Assembly: GCF_000766145.1 (NCBI RefSeq)
Contig: NZ_JNFB01000009.1
Coordinates: forward strand, 1-64,000
Length of the DNA: 64,000 nt
DNA from: Paenilisteria newyorkensis
Lineage (GTDB): Bacteria; Bacillota; Bacilli; Lactobacillales; Listeriaceae
Direction: 5' to 3'
The translations under genes were made by a program, and so were the position numbers. This document shows, in pieces, positions 7,588-17,907 of this stretch (position 1 is its first letter; every line of letters begins with the position of its first letter). Under the pieces are notes generated by a model. The model was not told the DNA's origin. It saw nothing but the letters and a program-made list of their open reading frames with translations, and did no database searches.

Positions 7588-9051
7588 ATGAATAATTTCA
7601 GCCTGAGCATTATCGCCGATAAGAAAATACGCCGTCAAATCCATTTGCTTGAAAGAATCCTGGAAGCACCGTACCCTATCTCATTGGAAGAAATAGCCAC
7701 AGAATTTGATGTGTCTGTTCGTACACTAGAACGAGATATAGCTGAAATAGGAAATATCGATAAAGAATTTGTTGTTCAGCATAAAGCGGTTGGTTACGAG
7801 ATCGAGAATACAGCATTAATTGATGATCTTCTACTCGATATATCTGAACAGTCGCCACTATTCGTTATTGTTCAAAGTATATATGAAGAAATTTATCTAA
7901 CAATAGATGAGTGGGCTGATGATTTATTTTTGTCTTCATCTGCTTTATATCGATACCTATCTAGTCTTAAAAATATTCTAAAAGACTTTAATCTGAAACT
8001 TTCTCTTACTCCAGTTAAAATTGAAGGTGAGGAAGTAGACATTCGTTATTTTTACTTCTATTTCTTCTATAGTACGAACGATATTTCGCCAAAGTATCGC
8101 CCCGGACAAGAGTTGTTTGATATTTTCCAAGCTAATTATGATTTTTTTATACAAAATACGGATATTAGTGTATCTCTTCAACATCGAAGCATTCTTTACT
8201 GGACTATGATTGTAAACAAGCGCATAGAGCAAGGGCATTATATTAAAATTCCTGATGAAGTCAAAGTAAAGCAAAAACATTCCTTAACCTATGTATATAT
8301 CGATAAACTTGCTCACGAAATATTGACTGCTGCATCTACATCGGCTATCCCAGTTGATGAAATTATTTTTTTAGATATGTTAATTTTAGATAATTATATG
8401 TATAGAGAAGGTGTTGCAGGACCAATTGAAGAGCGTTTATATCCATTTTTAACACAAGATTTAAATCTTTTTGTAAATGATTTTTTTACCAAAGAAAATC
8501 TTCCAAGGCCAAGTGATGCGACGCTTTATATTTTTATTTTTTATATTAGGAATATCTTATTGTTAACGCAGCTGACGCCTCTATTTCAAAAGAATTTTTT
8601 TGAGGTGAATCAGTTTGTGAAGACGATGCATTATCCGATGTTTAAAAAATGGATGGATGCGATCTCTGCTAGTGAAATAACTGATTTCAAAAAAATTAAG
8701 TATGCCGAAGATGTGTGTGTAAATTTAACTATGTTTACTTTGTATGCTAAGAATAAAGATGTTAATAGTATGCCGCATATCTTGTTCTCATTTGATGGGA
8801 AAACGGCTTACTTGAACTACTTACACATGTTTGTGGAGAATTTTATGGGTGGGAATACAGAGGTGACATTTAGCTATAATAAACATATTACGAATGAATT
8901 TGCTAACAGTCTTGGTGTGGATTTAATTGTGAAGAATTATAAAGAAACATCGGAAGATTTCGATTGCCAAACATACAACACGTCTCGGCATCCTACAACA
9001 AAAGATTGGGATAATATTTATCATCTGATTTTGGCGATGCAATCTACTTGA
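7588..9051 (+). CDS. Mga-like helix-turn-helix transcriptional regulator
   Basis: 487 residues from the preferred ATG at 7588 (MNNFSLSII), which has GGAGTG ten bases upstream; the open frame begins at 7522 without an RBS. An N-terminal HTH (about residues 20–60; ISLEEIATEFDVSVRTLERDI) and a second Mga-type HTH (about 95–130; SSSALYRYLSSLKNILKDFNLKL) are followed by a long helical region of the PRD-like type. A C-terminal EIIB-like fold (LFSFDGKTAYLNY) is possible. This is the layout of Mga/AtxA-type virulence regulators. It is transcribed away from the Crp/Fnr gene; targets are unknown. Confidence 0.8.
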   Translation: MNNFSLSIIADKKIRRQIHLLERILEAPYPISLEEIATEFDVSVRTLERDIAEIGNIDKEFVVQHKAVGYEIENTALIDDLLLDISEQSPLFVIVQSIYEEIYLTIDEWADDLFLSSSALYRYLSSLKNILKDFNLKLSLTPVKIEGEEVDIRYFYFYFFYSTNDISPKYRPGQELFDIFQANYDFFIQNTDISVSLQHRSILYWTMIVNKRIEQGHYIKIPDEVKVKQKHSLTYVYIDKLAHEILTAASTSAIPVDEIIFLDMLILDNYMYREGVAGPIEERLYPFLTQDLNLFVNDFFTKENLPRPSDATLYIFIFYIRNILLLTQLTPLFQKNFFEVNQFVKTMHYPMFKKWMDAISASEITDFKKIKYAEDVCVNLTMFTLYAKNKDVNSMPHILFSFDGKTAYLNYLHMFVENFMGGNTEVTFSYNKHITNEFANSLGVDLIVKNYKETSEDFDCQTYNTSRHPTTKDWDNIYHLILAMQST

Positions 9052-9058
9052 GACATAG

Positions 9059-9109
9059 AAAAAAGCCCTAGATAGGAACCTTTTAACGGCTCATATCTAG
9101 GGCTTTTTA
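9059..9109. terminator. Bidirectional terminator
   Basis: A 14-bp perfect stem (9061–9074 with 9094–9107, arm AAAAGCCCTAGATA) flanked by A and T runs lies between the convergent Mga-like gene and pstA. Confidence 0.92.
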
Positions 9110-9112
9110 AGC

Positions 9113-9499
<387 letters not shown>

Positions 9500-9554
9500 T
9501 TACTAATAAAACCTCGTGGCGGGCGGAGCTCATCTCGCTATGTAACAAGTGATG

Positions 9555-10181
9555 TTAGCCTAGTCTTGCTCGGATTCTCTCAAAAATATCTGTGACGATT
9601 TCGTCGATGGTTCTTGTGGCATCAATGATCTCAATCCGTTCTGGGAACATGTCGCGCACGGTTTCATAGCCTGTTTGTACTTTGTTGTGGAATGTCACAT
9701 CTTCCATGTCGAGGCGGTTGACTTCACGGCCTTTGTTTGCAGCGATTCGCGCCAACCCAACGTCTGCAGGAACGTCTAAATAATATGTCACATCTGGCAT
9801 GGTCGTCTCCACGGCGAATTGATTGATTTTCAAAACTTCGTCGATCCCAATATCGCGTCCAACGCCTTGATAGGCAAGCGAACTATCGATGAAGCGGTCG
9901 CACAGGACTAATTTTCCTTCAGCGAGGGCTGGGCGGATAAGTTCCACGACGTGTTGGCGTCTCGCACCGGCAATCAACAAAGCTTCGGTTTTGGCGTCCA
10001 TTCTGCTGTCGAGATCGTTCAGGAAAATTTCCCGTACGACATCGGAAATCTTGCTACCTCCGGGTTCTCGCGTTTTGATAAATTGGATTCCTGCTGCTTC
10101 TAAACGCTCTGCTAAACGCGCGCCGACCGTTGTTTTTCCTGATCCATCTGGACCTTCTAACGTGATAAAAATACCGTTCAT
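9555..10181 (-). CDS. tmk: Thymidylate kinase (dTMP kinase)
   Basis: 208 residues, normal length. P-loop GPDGSGKTT (10–18), [11 protein letters not shown], and the [12 protein letters not shown] substrate motif identify the enzyme that phosphorylates dTMP to dTDP in the cytosol. AAGGATGG lies upstream of the ATG, with a slightly long spacer. In related genomes tmk directly follows the lysine-decarboxylase-like gene; here the LPXTG gene lies between them and ends at its own terminator, so tmk probably has its own promoter in 10182–10260. Confidence 0.96.
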   Translation of the reverse strand: MNGIFITLEGPDGSGKTTVGARLAERLEAAGIQFIKTREPGGSKISDVVREIFLNDLDSRMDAKTEALLIAGARRQHVVELIRPALAEGKLVLCDRFIDSSLAYQGVGRDIGIDEVLKINQFAVETTMPDVTYYLDVPADVGLARIAANKGREVNRLDMEDVTFHNKVQTGYETVRDMFPERIEIIDATRTIDEIVTDIFERIRARLG

Positions 10182-10259
10182 TTTTTGTTACCATCCTTAT
10201 TCGTTTTATTAGTTCTAAGCATACCATGAACTGGCGCAAAACGCTTATATTTATATGAA

Positions 10260-10302
10260 AATAGAGGTAAGAAATCGAAATTGCTGATTCCTTACCTCTA
10301 TT
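10260..10302 (-). terminator. Terminator of the LPXTG adhesin gene
   Basis: A 12-bp perfect stem (10260–10271 with 10291–10302, arm AATAGAGGTAAG), T-rich downstream on the minus strand, 10 bases past the stop at 10313. Confidence 0.85.
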
Positions 10303-10312
10303 TATTTAGCGC

Positions 10313-13300
10313 CTAGTCTTGTTTGCGTCGTCTTTGTAGTAATGTGCCGAATAGAATGAAAGCTGAACCAAGAAGTACATACAGAAGCGCAGATGTGTCG
10401 CCTGTTTTTGGTAGTACTTTTTTGATGATTGGTTGTTTTGGTTCTGGTTGCTTTACTTCGGGTTGTGTTTGTGTTGGCTTTGCTGGTGCTAATTGTGGTG
10501 CGATGACTTGTAGGTTTACCGTCGTGTTTGTTGTTTTGTTATTGCTATTTGTTACGCTGTAGACGACTGGGTAATTGCCTGCTTTTGTTAGGTCTGCTTG
10601 GCTAGCGTCGTAGGTGACTTGATCGATGATATCACCGTCAACGGTATCTTCTGCGGTTACGTTTTCTAGCCATGCAACGCTATCTTCGCTCGCACCTTGC
10701 ATCACGGTTAGATTCGATGCTTTTAAAATTGCCATTTCGGCTGTGACTTCGATTTGGACGGTTTCTACAGTTGTTTTGCCGTTGCTATTGGTCACGGTGT
10801 AGTGGACTGGATAGGTGCCTTCTTTGTTGAAGTCTACGTTCGCATAATCAACCGTCACATCTGAACTCAAATCGCCATCTACTTTATCGGTTGCAAAAAC
10901 GTCATCGAACCAGCTGATTTCTTCTGATTTTGTACCAGCTAAAATAGATTTGTTTACGGCCGTGATGACTGGATTTTCAGCAGTGACTTGTAGGTTGATT
11001 GTGATGGTTGTTTCTTTGTCGTTGCTGTTTGTCACAGTATAACTGACTGGATAGTTGCCTTCTTTGTTGAAATCTACTTGGCTGTAATCGACGGATACGT
11101 GTTGCGAAATATCACCGTCTACTTTATCAGTTGCTGTAACATTTTGGAACCATGGGTATTCTTCACTCGTTGACCCTGCTAAAACACTGATGTTACTCGC
11201 TTCGATGACTGGATTTTCGGCGGTTACTTGGATGTTCACGGTTTGCGTTGTTATTTTATTGTTGCTGTTTGTGACCGTGTATGTGACTGGGTAATTGCCT
11301 TCTTTGTTCAAATCCACGCTACTGTAGTCGATTTGGATTTGGTCGTTGATGTTTCCGTCTGCTTTGTCTTCAGCGGTAACGTTATGGAACCAGGTAATGT
11401 CTTGTTCTTTTGTGCCGGCGATGATTGCTAGGTCGCTGGCGTGAAGGACTGGATTCTCAGCGGTTACGTGCACGTTGATTGTCGTGGTTGTTGTTTTGCC
11501 ATTGCTGTTGGTCACGCTGTACGCCGCTGGATAATTGCCTTCTTTTTTGAAATTCACTTCGTCGTAATTCACGGTAATATCGGTGCTAATGTCTCCGTCT
11601 GCCAAATCTTCTGCGGAAACGCCTTGATACCACGCGATATCTTGCGCATCAGTTCCTGCGATAATGTCGAGATCCGTTGCTGTTAAAACGGGCTCTTTAG
11701 CTGTGACTTGCAGGTTTACAGTGCTAGTCGAGGTTTTTTCATTGCTGTTCGTAACGGTGTAAATAACTGGGTAATTACCCTCTTTTTTAAATTGAACTTT
11801 TGAAAAGTCGACCGTTACGTCTTTGCTGATATCGCCGTCTGCGCGATCGAGAGCTGTTACACTTTGGAACCACGGGATGTCTGCGGCTTTTGTTCCTGCG
11901 AGAATGTCTATGTTGCTAGCTTGCAGAGCGGGTTTTTCAGCGGTAACCGTGATGTTGATTGTTTTTGTTGTCGTTTTGTTATTGCTGTTTGTGATTGTGT
12001 AAACGACTGGGTAGCTGCCTTCTTTTTTGAAATTTACTGCGCTGTAATCTACCTTGATGTCCGTGCTAATATCACCATCCGCGCGATCGGTTGCGGAAAC
12101 ATTTTGGAACCACGAGATTTCATTGGGGTTCGTTCCGGCGATTGTCGCTAGATTTGTTGCTTGGAGGACTGGATTCTCAGCGGTAACGTTCATGTTGACT
12201 GTTTTGCTTGTTGTTTTGTTGTTGCTGTTTGTTACGCTGTACACGACTGGATAACTGCCTTCTTTGTTAAAATTGACTTGGCTGTAATCCACTTTTACGT
12301 CTTTGCTAATATCGCCGTCTGCTTTATCGGTTGCAAAAACGCCTTGGAACCATAGGATATCGCTTGATTTTGTGCCTGCTAATGTGTCTAGATTGGCGGC
12401 GCCCAAGGCCGGAGCATCTGCGGTGATTGTGACGGTAACTGTGACTGCCGTTGTTTTGTTATTGCTGTTGGTCACGGTGTACACGACTGGGTATGTGCCC
12501 TCTTTTTTGAAATTAACGGCGCTGTAATCGGCGGTTACTTCGGTGCTTAGATCGCCGTCCGCTTTGTCCGTTGCCGTCACGTCTTGATACCACGCTACGT
12601 CTTCTGCTTTTGTTCCAGCTAGGAGTTGTAGGCCTGTGGCTTGAAGTACTGGTAAATCAGCGCTTACGGTTACTTGAATTGTTTTCGTTGTTGTCTTGTT
12701 ATTGCTGTTTTCCACTGTATAGGTGACTGGGTATTGACCTTCTTTTTTGAAGTTCACCTTGCTGTAATCAACTGTCAAATTCGCGCTGATATCTCCGTCT
12801 ACTTTGTCTGTCGCGGATGTGTTTTGGTACCACGGAACGTCTGTCGCTGCGGTTCCTGCGATGATGTTGATGTCTTGTGCTGTGATGACTGGCAGATTCG
12901 CTGTTACGCGCGCTGTCACGGTTTTCGTCAAGGCTTTATTATTACTATTTTTGACGCTGTAAATAACCGGATAGTTGCCTTCTTTGTTAAAATTAACTTG
13001 GCTATAATCCGCGACAAGTTGGCTACTTAAATCGCCATCTACCTTGTCTGTTGCGCTAGCGCCTGTGTACCATGAGACTGCGTTTTCGTCTGTGCCTGCG
13101 ATGATATCAAGGTCTGTTGCCTCGATGACTGGATCGTCAGCTGTGATAGTCATTGTAACGGTTTTCGTTGCGGTTTTGTTTTTACTGTTTGTGATTGTGT
13201 ATGTGACCGGATAGTCGCCTTCTTTTTTGAAATTTACTGCGCTGTAGTCGACGGTAACCTTGTCTGAAACATCACCATCGACTTCATCTATCGCGGACAC

Positions 13301-14632
13301 AGTGCTCATCCAATCGATGTCTGCCGATATAGAACCCGCTGTTGCGTGAAGGTTACTTGCGGTTAAAACGGGTGCATCGAAAATTCGAATTTTGGCAATC
13401 GCACTATCGCTTGTTAGTGTTTTTGCTGCTAACTCGGTTGCTGATACTGCTGGGATTTCTAAGTGTTTATTTTTTAAATAGGAATCGTAGTCGGCGCCTG
13501 CTTTTAGATTAGCGGTTACTTTTAACATGTAGCTATTAGAGTATAGATTTGCGTTTTTCAGCGCCGTCGAAGTAGCTGTTGCTGTCACCGTATTCGTGTT
13601 TTTATCGATAGCCATGGTGAATAACGATGATGCGTCCTTGCCTGAGATATCTGTGATTTTAACATCTTGAATGTCCAGAATGTCTTCGAGTGATGTTTTC
13701 ATAACTAGCTTACTCTCAATATCATCTGTGTCGCGATATGGTACTTCTTGGATTGTCGTGTATTCTACTTGATTATCTTCCACATTTGATGTAGCTTCAT
13801 CTGCTATGAACTGCGGTTTTGGAAAATCGATGGGTACGAGAGATTTACCGATGTAACCAATGACAGACGTTCCAGCTGCTCGCGGTGCCATAATAAGATG
13901 GTCAGTTGGTCCATATATAAAGGAACCCCAACTTTCTTTGACAAATTCATCGCTTGCAACACCACCAGACGTTATAGAAGTAGATGTTCCGTCATCGCTG
14001 TATAACAAAGTACTTTTTTCCATAACGTAAATATTTTGCATATTGCTTTCTTTAAAAATTTTCAGGCTCTCTGCGTTATCAATATCCGTATAAGTGAAAA
14101 AACCAGATACATCAACAGGCTGTTTCGTTTCGTGGTCTAGGTATTGAATTTTTACGATAGGATCTGAGGTTGTGCCTGTATTCGTGAATCTTAGGAAAGT
14201 GCTCGCTGCATGACCTACTGTGATTGGTGATGTTAGTTCCAATGGGATAAGACGAAGATCGACCCATCTCGAGTTGTAAATACCAACTTTTGAGGCTTCC
14301 AAATAAGTGTCTTCTGCTCCTGGCGTGATTGTGTTCGGTTGAAAAACAACATCGCTTGCTGGTAGTGTTCTTGCTGTACCACTAACTACGTAGGATATCT
14401 TTGTATCCGATGTAAATCTCGGAAAAAAAGAATATTGATTTGGAATGTAGAGTAGTGGATCTTTTTGTGTTGGTACTTTGATGGAGTAAGGGCTATCGAT
14501 AAGTTTGCCACTAGTAACTGCTGTAGTTCCAATAGTGGTACTCGTATTTTCGATTGCTAAGGCTTGGTTGGACGGTACTAATGAGCTCATCCCAAGGCAA
14601 AAAATGATGACCGGGACTGCGACTTTATTCAT
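10313..14632 (-). CDS. LPXTG cell-wall-anchored adhesin with 12 LapB/Ig-like repeats
   Basis: 1439 residues. Signal peptide about 1–26 (…SNQALA). A unique N-terminal region (about 30–415) may carry ligand binding. Twelve tandem modules of about 80 residues follow (418–1305), each with the pattern PVL/I-x-A-x-x-L/I…AGT…W(Y/F)Q…ATDK.DGD…V.YS.VNF.KEG.YPV.Y.VTNSN.KT, as in LapB/DUF5011 Ig-like repeats. A proline-rich spanner (KPTQTQPEVKQPEPKQP), LPKTG near 1406, a hydrophobic helix and RRRKQD form a sortase A signal. RBS GAGGAAA. The gene lies between the decarboxylase and tmk, which are adjacent in other Listeria, so it appears to be an insertion. Confidence 0.93.
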   Translation of the reverse strand: MNKVAVPVIIFCLGMSSLVPSNQALAIENTSTTIGTTAVTSGKLIDSPYSIKVPTQKDPLLYIPNQYSFFPRFTSDTKISYVVSGTARTLPASDVVFQPNTITPGAEDTYLEASKVGIYNSRWVDLRLIPLELTSPITVGHAASTFLRFTNTGTTSDPIVKIQYLDHETKQPVDVSGFFTYTDIDNAESLKIFKESNMQNIYVMEKSTLLYSDDGTSTSITSGGVASDEFVKESWGSFIYGPTDHLIMAPRAAGTSVIGYIGKSLVPIDFPKPQFIADEATSNVEDNQVEYTTIQEVPYRDTDDIESKLVMKTSLEDILDIQDVKITDISGKDASSLFTMAIDKNTNTVTATATSTALKNANLYSNSYMLKVTANLKAGADYDSYLKNKHLEIPAVSATELAAKTLTSDSAIAKIRIFDAPVLTASNLHATAGSISADIDWMSTVSAIDEVDGDVSDKVTVDYSAVNFKKEGDYPVTYTITNSKNKTATKTVTMTITADDPVIEATDLDIIAGTDENAVSWYTGASATDKVDGDLSSQLVADYSQVNFNKEGNYPVIYSVKNSNNKALTKTVTARVTANLPVITAQDINIIAGTAATDVPWYQNTSATDKVDGDISANLTVDYSKVNFKKEGQYPVTYTVENSNNKTTTKTIQVTVSADLPVLQATGLQLLAGTKAEDVAWYQDVTATDKADGDLSTEVTADYSAVNFKKEGTYPVVYTVTNSNNKTTAVTVTVTITADAPALGAANLDTLAGTKSSDILWFQGVFATDKADGDISKDVKVDYSQVNFNKEGSYPVVYSVTNSNNKTTSKTVNMNVTAENPVLQATNLATIAGTNPNEISWFQNVSATDRADGDISTDIKVDYSAVNFKKEGSYPVVYTITNSNNKTTTKTINITVTAEKPALQASNIDILAGTKAADIPWFQSVTALDRADGDISKDVTVDFSKVQFKKEGNYPVIYTVTNSNEKTSTSTVNLQVTAKEPVLTATDLDIIAGTDAQDIAWYQGVSAEDLADGDISTDITVNYDEVNFKKEGNYPAAYSVTNSNGKTTTTTINVHVTAENPVLHASDLAIIAGTKEQDITWFHNVTAEDKADGNINDQIQIDYSSVDLNKEGNYPVTYTVTNSNNKITTQTVNIQVTAENPVIEASNISVLAGSTSEEYPWFQNVTATDKVDGDISQHVSVDYSQVDFNKEGNYPVSYTVTNSNDKETTITINLQVTAENPVITAVNKSILAGTKSEEISWFDDVFATDKVDGDLSSDVTVDYANVDFNKEGTYPVHYTVTNSNGKTTVETVQIEVTAEMAILKASNLTVMQGASEDSVAWLENVTAEDTVDGDIIDQVTYDASQADLTKAGNYPVVYSVTNSNNKTTNTTVNLQVIAPQLAPAKPTQTQPEVKQPEPKQPIIKKVLPKTGDTSALLYVLLGSAFILFGTLLQRRRKQD
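10720..13380 (-). repeat. Twelve tandem ~240-bp coding repeats
   Basis: The DNA encoding the 12 Ig-like modules repeats with a period of about 240 bp. Strongly conserved blocks include the GCTGTAATC/GGGTAATTGCC segments and the NSNNKT-coding stretch. Similarity is moderate, consistent with old duplications. Confidence 0.88.
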
Positions 14633-14780
14633 GTTATTGTTTCCTCTTTTCTTTGAATTCTTTAGGCTATTTCACTCTGGAAATAGGATCCTTGAATTCA
14701 CTATAAGGGATAAAAGAGGTTGCGTGAAGGGCTTGGTTTTGGGTTTTGGAGGGGTTTCATGTGAACATTTTGTGAACTTC

Positions 14781-14823
14781 AAAAAAAGTTCTCTTTGATT
14801 ATGTAACTTAATCAAATGAGAAC
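14781..14823 (-). terminator. Terminator of the decarboxylase gene
   Basis: Stem 14788–14801 (GTTCTCTTTGATTA) with 14809–14823, followed on the minus strand by seven Ts. It lies just past the stop at 14832. Confidence 0.9.
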
Positions 14824-14831
14824 TCCTTTGT

Positions 14832-16196
14832 CTATATAAAAATTTTAAGTCTATCTTCGTGGAGTTTTTCGCCACCTTGGTAATGATACTGTTTTAGGTT
14901 TATCAGCAAATCAATATGCGCCGCTGTTATAGTCTCGCCGATTAAAACGAGTGGGATTCCAGGTGGGTATGGGATAACCATTTCTGCTGCTGTTTTGCCG
15001 ATTGTATGCTCCAATTTTTCAAAATAGGTTGGGCGAGATGTATCGGAAGCCTGGATTCGAATAGTTGTTGGGATTGTAATTGGATTTTGCGGGTTTGACA
15101 TTCCAAATTCAACACCTTCCCACTTTAGCCACGTTATTGGTGGTGGGAATTCCATACTGTCTTTAATTAAGGGCAGTGTAAGTAAAACATTAGTAGTATC
15201 CGCGAGTTCTGGATAGTAGCCTGCTTGCTCGAATATTGCTTGAAGGTCGAAACCTGATAACCCGTCTTTGCGAACGATAAGTTTTAGTGGGTCGTCGGGC
15301 ATGGTGACGGTGAGCTTATTTTGGTGCAGCCAAATTAGCCAATCTTCGCGCATTTTTTGGAATGCTTCCGTGTCTTGTTTGTTGTAAGTTGCCACGTAAT
15401 GCCGCGCGTAATCTAGAGATGCCATGATTAAATAGGACGGGCTGCTTGATTGCAACATCTGCAGATAGCGTGGAATCTCGACTAATTCGTCGCACCATTT
15501 TGGTATATGTAAATAGGATCCCATCGTCAGCGCTGGTAGGGTTTTATGCGCAGACTGGACGACAACATCAGCGCCGAGCTCGATGGCTGAGACTGGAAAA
15601 ATCGACGCATCTGCCTGAAAATGAGCACCGTGCGCCTCATCGACAAGTACGAGTGCGCCAAATTCTCGGCAGGTCGTGATGCAAGATGCTAGGTCAAAGC
15701 CGAAACCGTAGTAGCTTGGATAGGTGAATATGACGGCGCGAATCGGCTCCATCTGTAAGGCTTCGCGTAATAGTGAGGCTTCGACACCGTTCGCCGTCCC
15801 TGTCTGCGGTTCTTTTCGCGTCGCCAAATAAATCGCGTGGACACCCGCCAAATCTAATGCATGCATCACTGATTTATGGCAATCACGCGACACTATGACC
15901 GTATCTCCACGCTTGCAAGTCCCCAGAATCATCGCCAAATTCCCGACGGTTGAGCCGTTCACCAGCATGTAACTGCGATCTGTATTGTAGCATTCGGCAA
16001 GCAGTTGCTGCGCCTCAAGTATCGCACCTTCTGGGTGATGCAAATCGTCTAGTCCTGAAAGTTCTGTGAGATCATGATGCAAAACTTCGCGATATTTCCC
16101 GGGAAATAATAGCCCATTTTTATGTCCTGGTACGTGTAGGGATGTTGCCCCCTCGTGATTTTTTAAAGCCTCCACAATCGGCATCTTGTTTTGCAT
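14832..16196 (-). CDS. Orn/Lys/Arg decarboxylase-family PLP enzyme (YaaO/Cad-like)
   Basis: 454 residues, fold type I PLP enzyme. HVPGHKNG (21–28) is the family's N-terminal signature, DEAHGAH (186–192) holds the PLP-ring contacts, and SAHKTLPALTMGS carries the Schiff-base Lys (K218). The family decarboxylates lysine, ornithine or arginine. L. monocytogenes annotates the syntenic gene as a lysine decarboxylase, but substrate cannot be read from sequence. RBS GGAGGG seven bases before the ATG. It is divergent from dhaK across 107 bases and upstream of tmk/pstA as in Bacillus. Confidence 0.88.
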   Translation of the reverse strand: MQNKMPIVEALKNHEGATSLHVPGHKNGLLFPGKYREVLHHDLTELSGLDDLHHPEGAILEAQQLLAECYNTDRSYMLVNGSTVGNLAMILGTCKRGDTVIVSRDCHKSVMHALDLAGVHAIYLATRKEPQTGTANGVEASLLREALQMEPIRAVIFTYPSYYGFGFDLASCITTCREFGALVLVDEAHGAHFQADASIFPVSAIELGADVVVQSAHKTLPALTMGSYLHIPKWCDELVEIPRYLQMLQSSSPSYLIMASLDYARHYVATYNKQDTEAFQKMREDWLIWLHQNKLTVTMPDDPLKLIVRKDGLSGFDLQAIFEQAGYYPELADTTNVLLTLPLIKDSMEFPPPITWLKWEGVEFGMSNPQNPITIPTTIRIQASDTSRPTYFEKLEHTIGKTAAEMVIPYPPGIPLVLIGETITAAHIDLLINLKQYHYQGGEKLHEDRLKIFI

Positions 16197-16229
16197 CTAA
16201 AACCCTCCAATCTTATCTCATCTATTGTA

Positions 16230-16245
16230 TCATAAACGTTTAATC
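16230..16245. promoter_or_regulatory. Possible cre-like palindrome between decarboxylase and dhaK
   Basis: TAAACGTTTA (16233–16242) is a perfect 10-bp palindrome matching the core, but not the flanks, of a CcpA site. Its location in the divergent promoter region of a catabolic operon makes carbon control plausible. Weak evidence. Confidence 0.25.
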
Positions 16246-16303
16246 TCCTACCATCAGGGAAATTTACATAGTAGGAACTAAAAGCTAGGAGGAGACAATA
16301 AAC

Positions 16304-17296
16304 ATGAAAAAGATTCTAAATGAAGTGGATCAAGCCGTGGAACAGATGGTGGAAGGCCTCGTCAAAACGCATGGTGATCTCGTGTATCGTGTGGAAGGAA
16401 CGCGTGTCATTGCTCGTAACGACAAACGTCCTTTAAAAGTTGGGCTGGTCAGCGGTGGCGGTTCTGGTCACGAGCCTGCGCATGCTGGTTATGTTGGTAA
16501 AGGGATGCTTAGCGCGGCGGTTTGTGGAGACGTTTTCACATCGCCTACGCCGGATCAAATTTTGGAAGGAATCAAAGTCGCGGATCAAGGAAAAGGCGTG
16601 CTTCTCATCGTGAAAAATTATACGGGTGACGTGATGAATTTTGAAATGGCGGCGGAACTCGCTGAGGCAGAAGGGATTAGCGTGGCGTCTGTCCTTGTCA
16701 ATGATGATATCGCGGTGGAAGATAGCTCGTTTACGACTGGTCGGCGCGGCGTTGCAGGGACGGTATTTGTCCATAAAATTGTGGGCGCGGCCGCGGAGGC
16801 TGGTGCTTCACTCGAAGAACTCCAAGCCCTCGGTGAAAAAGTCGTGGCTTCCGTCAAATCGATTGGCGCAGCCTTGTCAGCGGGGACGGTGCCTGAGGTG
16901 GGACATCGTGGTTTCGAGCTTCCAGAAGACGAGATTGAAGTCGGCGTTGGGATTCATGGTGAGCCCGGATCTAGTCGCGAAAAAGTGATGACGTCGCATG
17001 AGCTCGCGAATTTGCTTTTTGCTCGGATTAACGCGGAACTGATTCTCGGCGCAGATGACAAAATCGTTGTTCTCGTAAACGGCATGGGCGCGACGCCACT
17101 CATGGAGCAGTATATTTTCGCCAACGATGTGCATAAAATCATCGAGGCACACGGGATTCCTGTTGCAAAAACGCTCGTTGGTGACTTTATGACATCGCTT
17201 GATATGAACGGCGTCTCCTTGACAATTTTGAAATTAACGGATGAAAAATGGCTCGATTTGGTGAACTACCCTGTCGTGACTAGTGCGTGGAAATAG
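16304..17296 (+). CDS. dhaK: Dihydroxyacetone kinase, substrate-binding subunit
   Basis: 330 residues. The SGGGSGHEPAHAGYVGKGM loop (50–68) binds the C3 substrate, and His218 in GIHGEPG is the residue that covalently binds dihydroxyacetone in the E. coli enzyme. With DhaL and DhaM it forms the PTS-dependent kinase that makes dihydroxyacetone phosphate in the cytosol. RBS AGGAGGAG. First gene of dhaKLM; dhaL begins 11 bases after its stop. No regulator of the DhaS/DhaR type adjoins. Confidence 0.96.
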   Translation: MKKILNEVDQAVEQMVEGLVKTHGDLVYRVEGTRVIARNDKRPLKVGLVSGGGSGHEPAHAGYVGKGMLSAAVCGDVFTSPTPDQILEGIKVADQGKGVLLIVKNYTGDVMNFEMAAELAEAEGISVASVLVNDDIAVEDSSFTTGRRGVAGTVFVHKIVGAAAEAGASLEELQALGEKVVASVKSIGAALSAGTVPEVGHRGFELPEDEIEVGVGIHGEPGSSREKVMTSHELANLLFARINAELILGADDKIVVLVNGMGATPLMEQYIFANDVHKIIEAHGIPVAKTLVGDFMTSLDMNGVSLTILKLTDEKWLDLVNYPVVTSAWK

Positions 17297-17307
17297 GAGG
17301 GATTGCG

Positions 17308-17907
17308 ATGACTTATAATGTAAAATGGGCGATTGGATGGCTGACGGATTTTAGCGATCGTGTCATTCAAAACAAGCAGTTGCTTAGCGATTTGGACCAA
17401 GCGATTGGCGATGGTGACCACGGGATTAACATGGCGCGTGGCCTCACAGAACTGCAAAAAACGCTGGCGGAGAAAGAGCCAACGAGCGTGAAAGATGCGT
17501 TCAAAACGGCTGGCATGACGATACTTAGCAAGGTTGGTGGCGCGTCTGGCCCGCTATACGGCAGTGCTTTTCTCGCGATGAGTAAGGCGACGGAATCTGA
17601 AACGTTGACCGAGGCCGAATTCATTGAAGCACTAGAAGCTGGGCTCGCCGGAATCGAACACCGCGGCAAGTCGCATGCTGGCGAAAAAACGATGATCGAT
17701 GTGTGGGAACCGGTTATCCACGCCTTGCGCCAAGACGAATTGACTGGCGATGTCATCGAGGCCGCCCTCCAAAAAACGAAAGATTTAAAAGCTACGAAAG
17801 GCCGTGCCGCTTATCTCGGCGATCGTTCCATCGGCCATCTCGACCCAGGCGCCTACTCTTCTGCCCTACTTTTCCAGGCCTTACTCGCACAAGAGGAGCT
17901 GAAATAG
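17308..17907 (+). CDS. dhaL: Dihydroxyacetone kinase, ADP-binding subunit
   Basis: 199 residues from the ATG at 17308, which has AGGAGG seven bases upstream; the frame is open from 17287 but those codons overlap dhaK without an RBS. D30, D35 and D37 in LDQAIGDGDHG match the Mg-ADP-coordinating aspartates of E. coli DhaL exactly in number. DhaL carries a tightly bound ADP that is re-phosphorylated by DhaM and passes phosphate to dihydroxyacetone on DhaK. Stop and dhaM start are adjacent. Confidence 0.96.
   Translation: MTYNVKWAIGWLTDFSDRVIQNKQLLSDLDQAIGDGDHGINMARGLTELQKTLAEKEPTSVKDAFKTAGMTILSKVGGASGPLYGSAFLAMSKATESETLTEAEFIEALEAGLAGIEHRGKSHAGEKTMIDVWEPVIHALRQDELTGDVIEAALQKTKDLKATKGRAAYLGDRSIGHLDPGAYSSALLFQALLAQEELK

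Noticed and set aside
10720..13380. CRISPR-like periodic repeats
   Set aside because: The 240-bp period lies within one long reading frame encoding Ig-like modules; there are no short identical repeats with unique spacers.
16230..16245. Confident CcpA cre site before dhaK
   Set aside because: Only the central palindrome fits; the flanking TG and CA of the consensus are absent, so it is kept as a weak candidate only.
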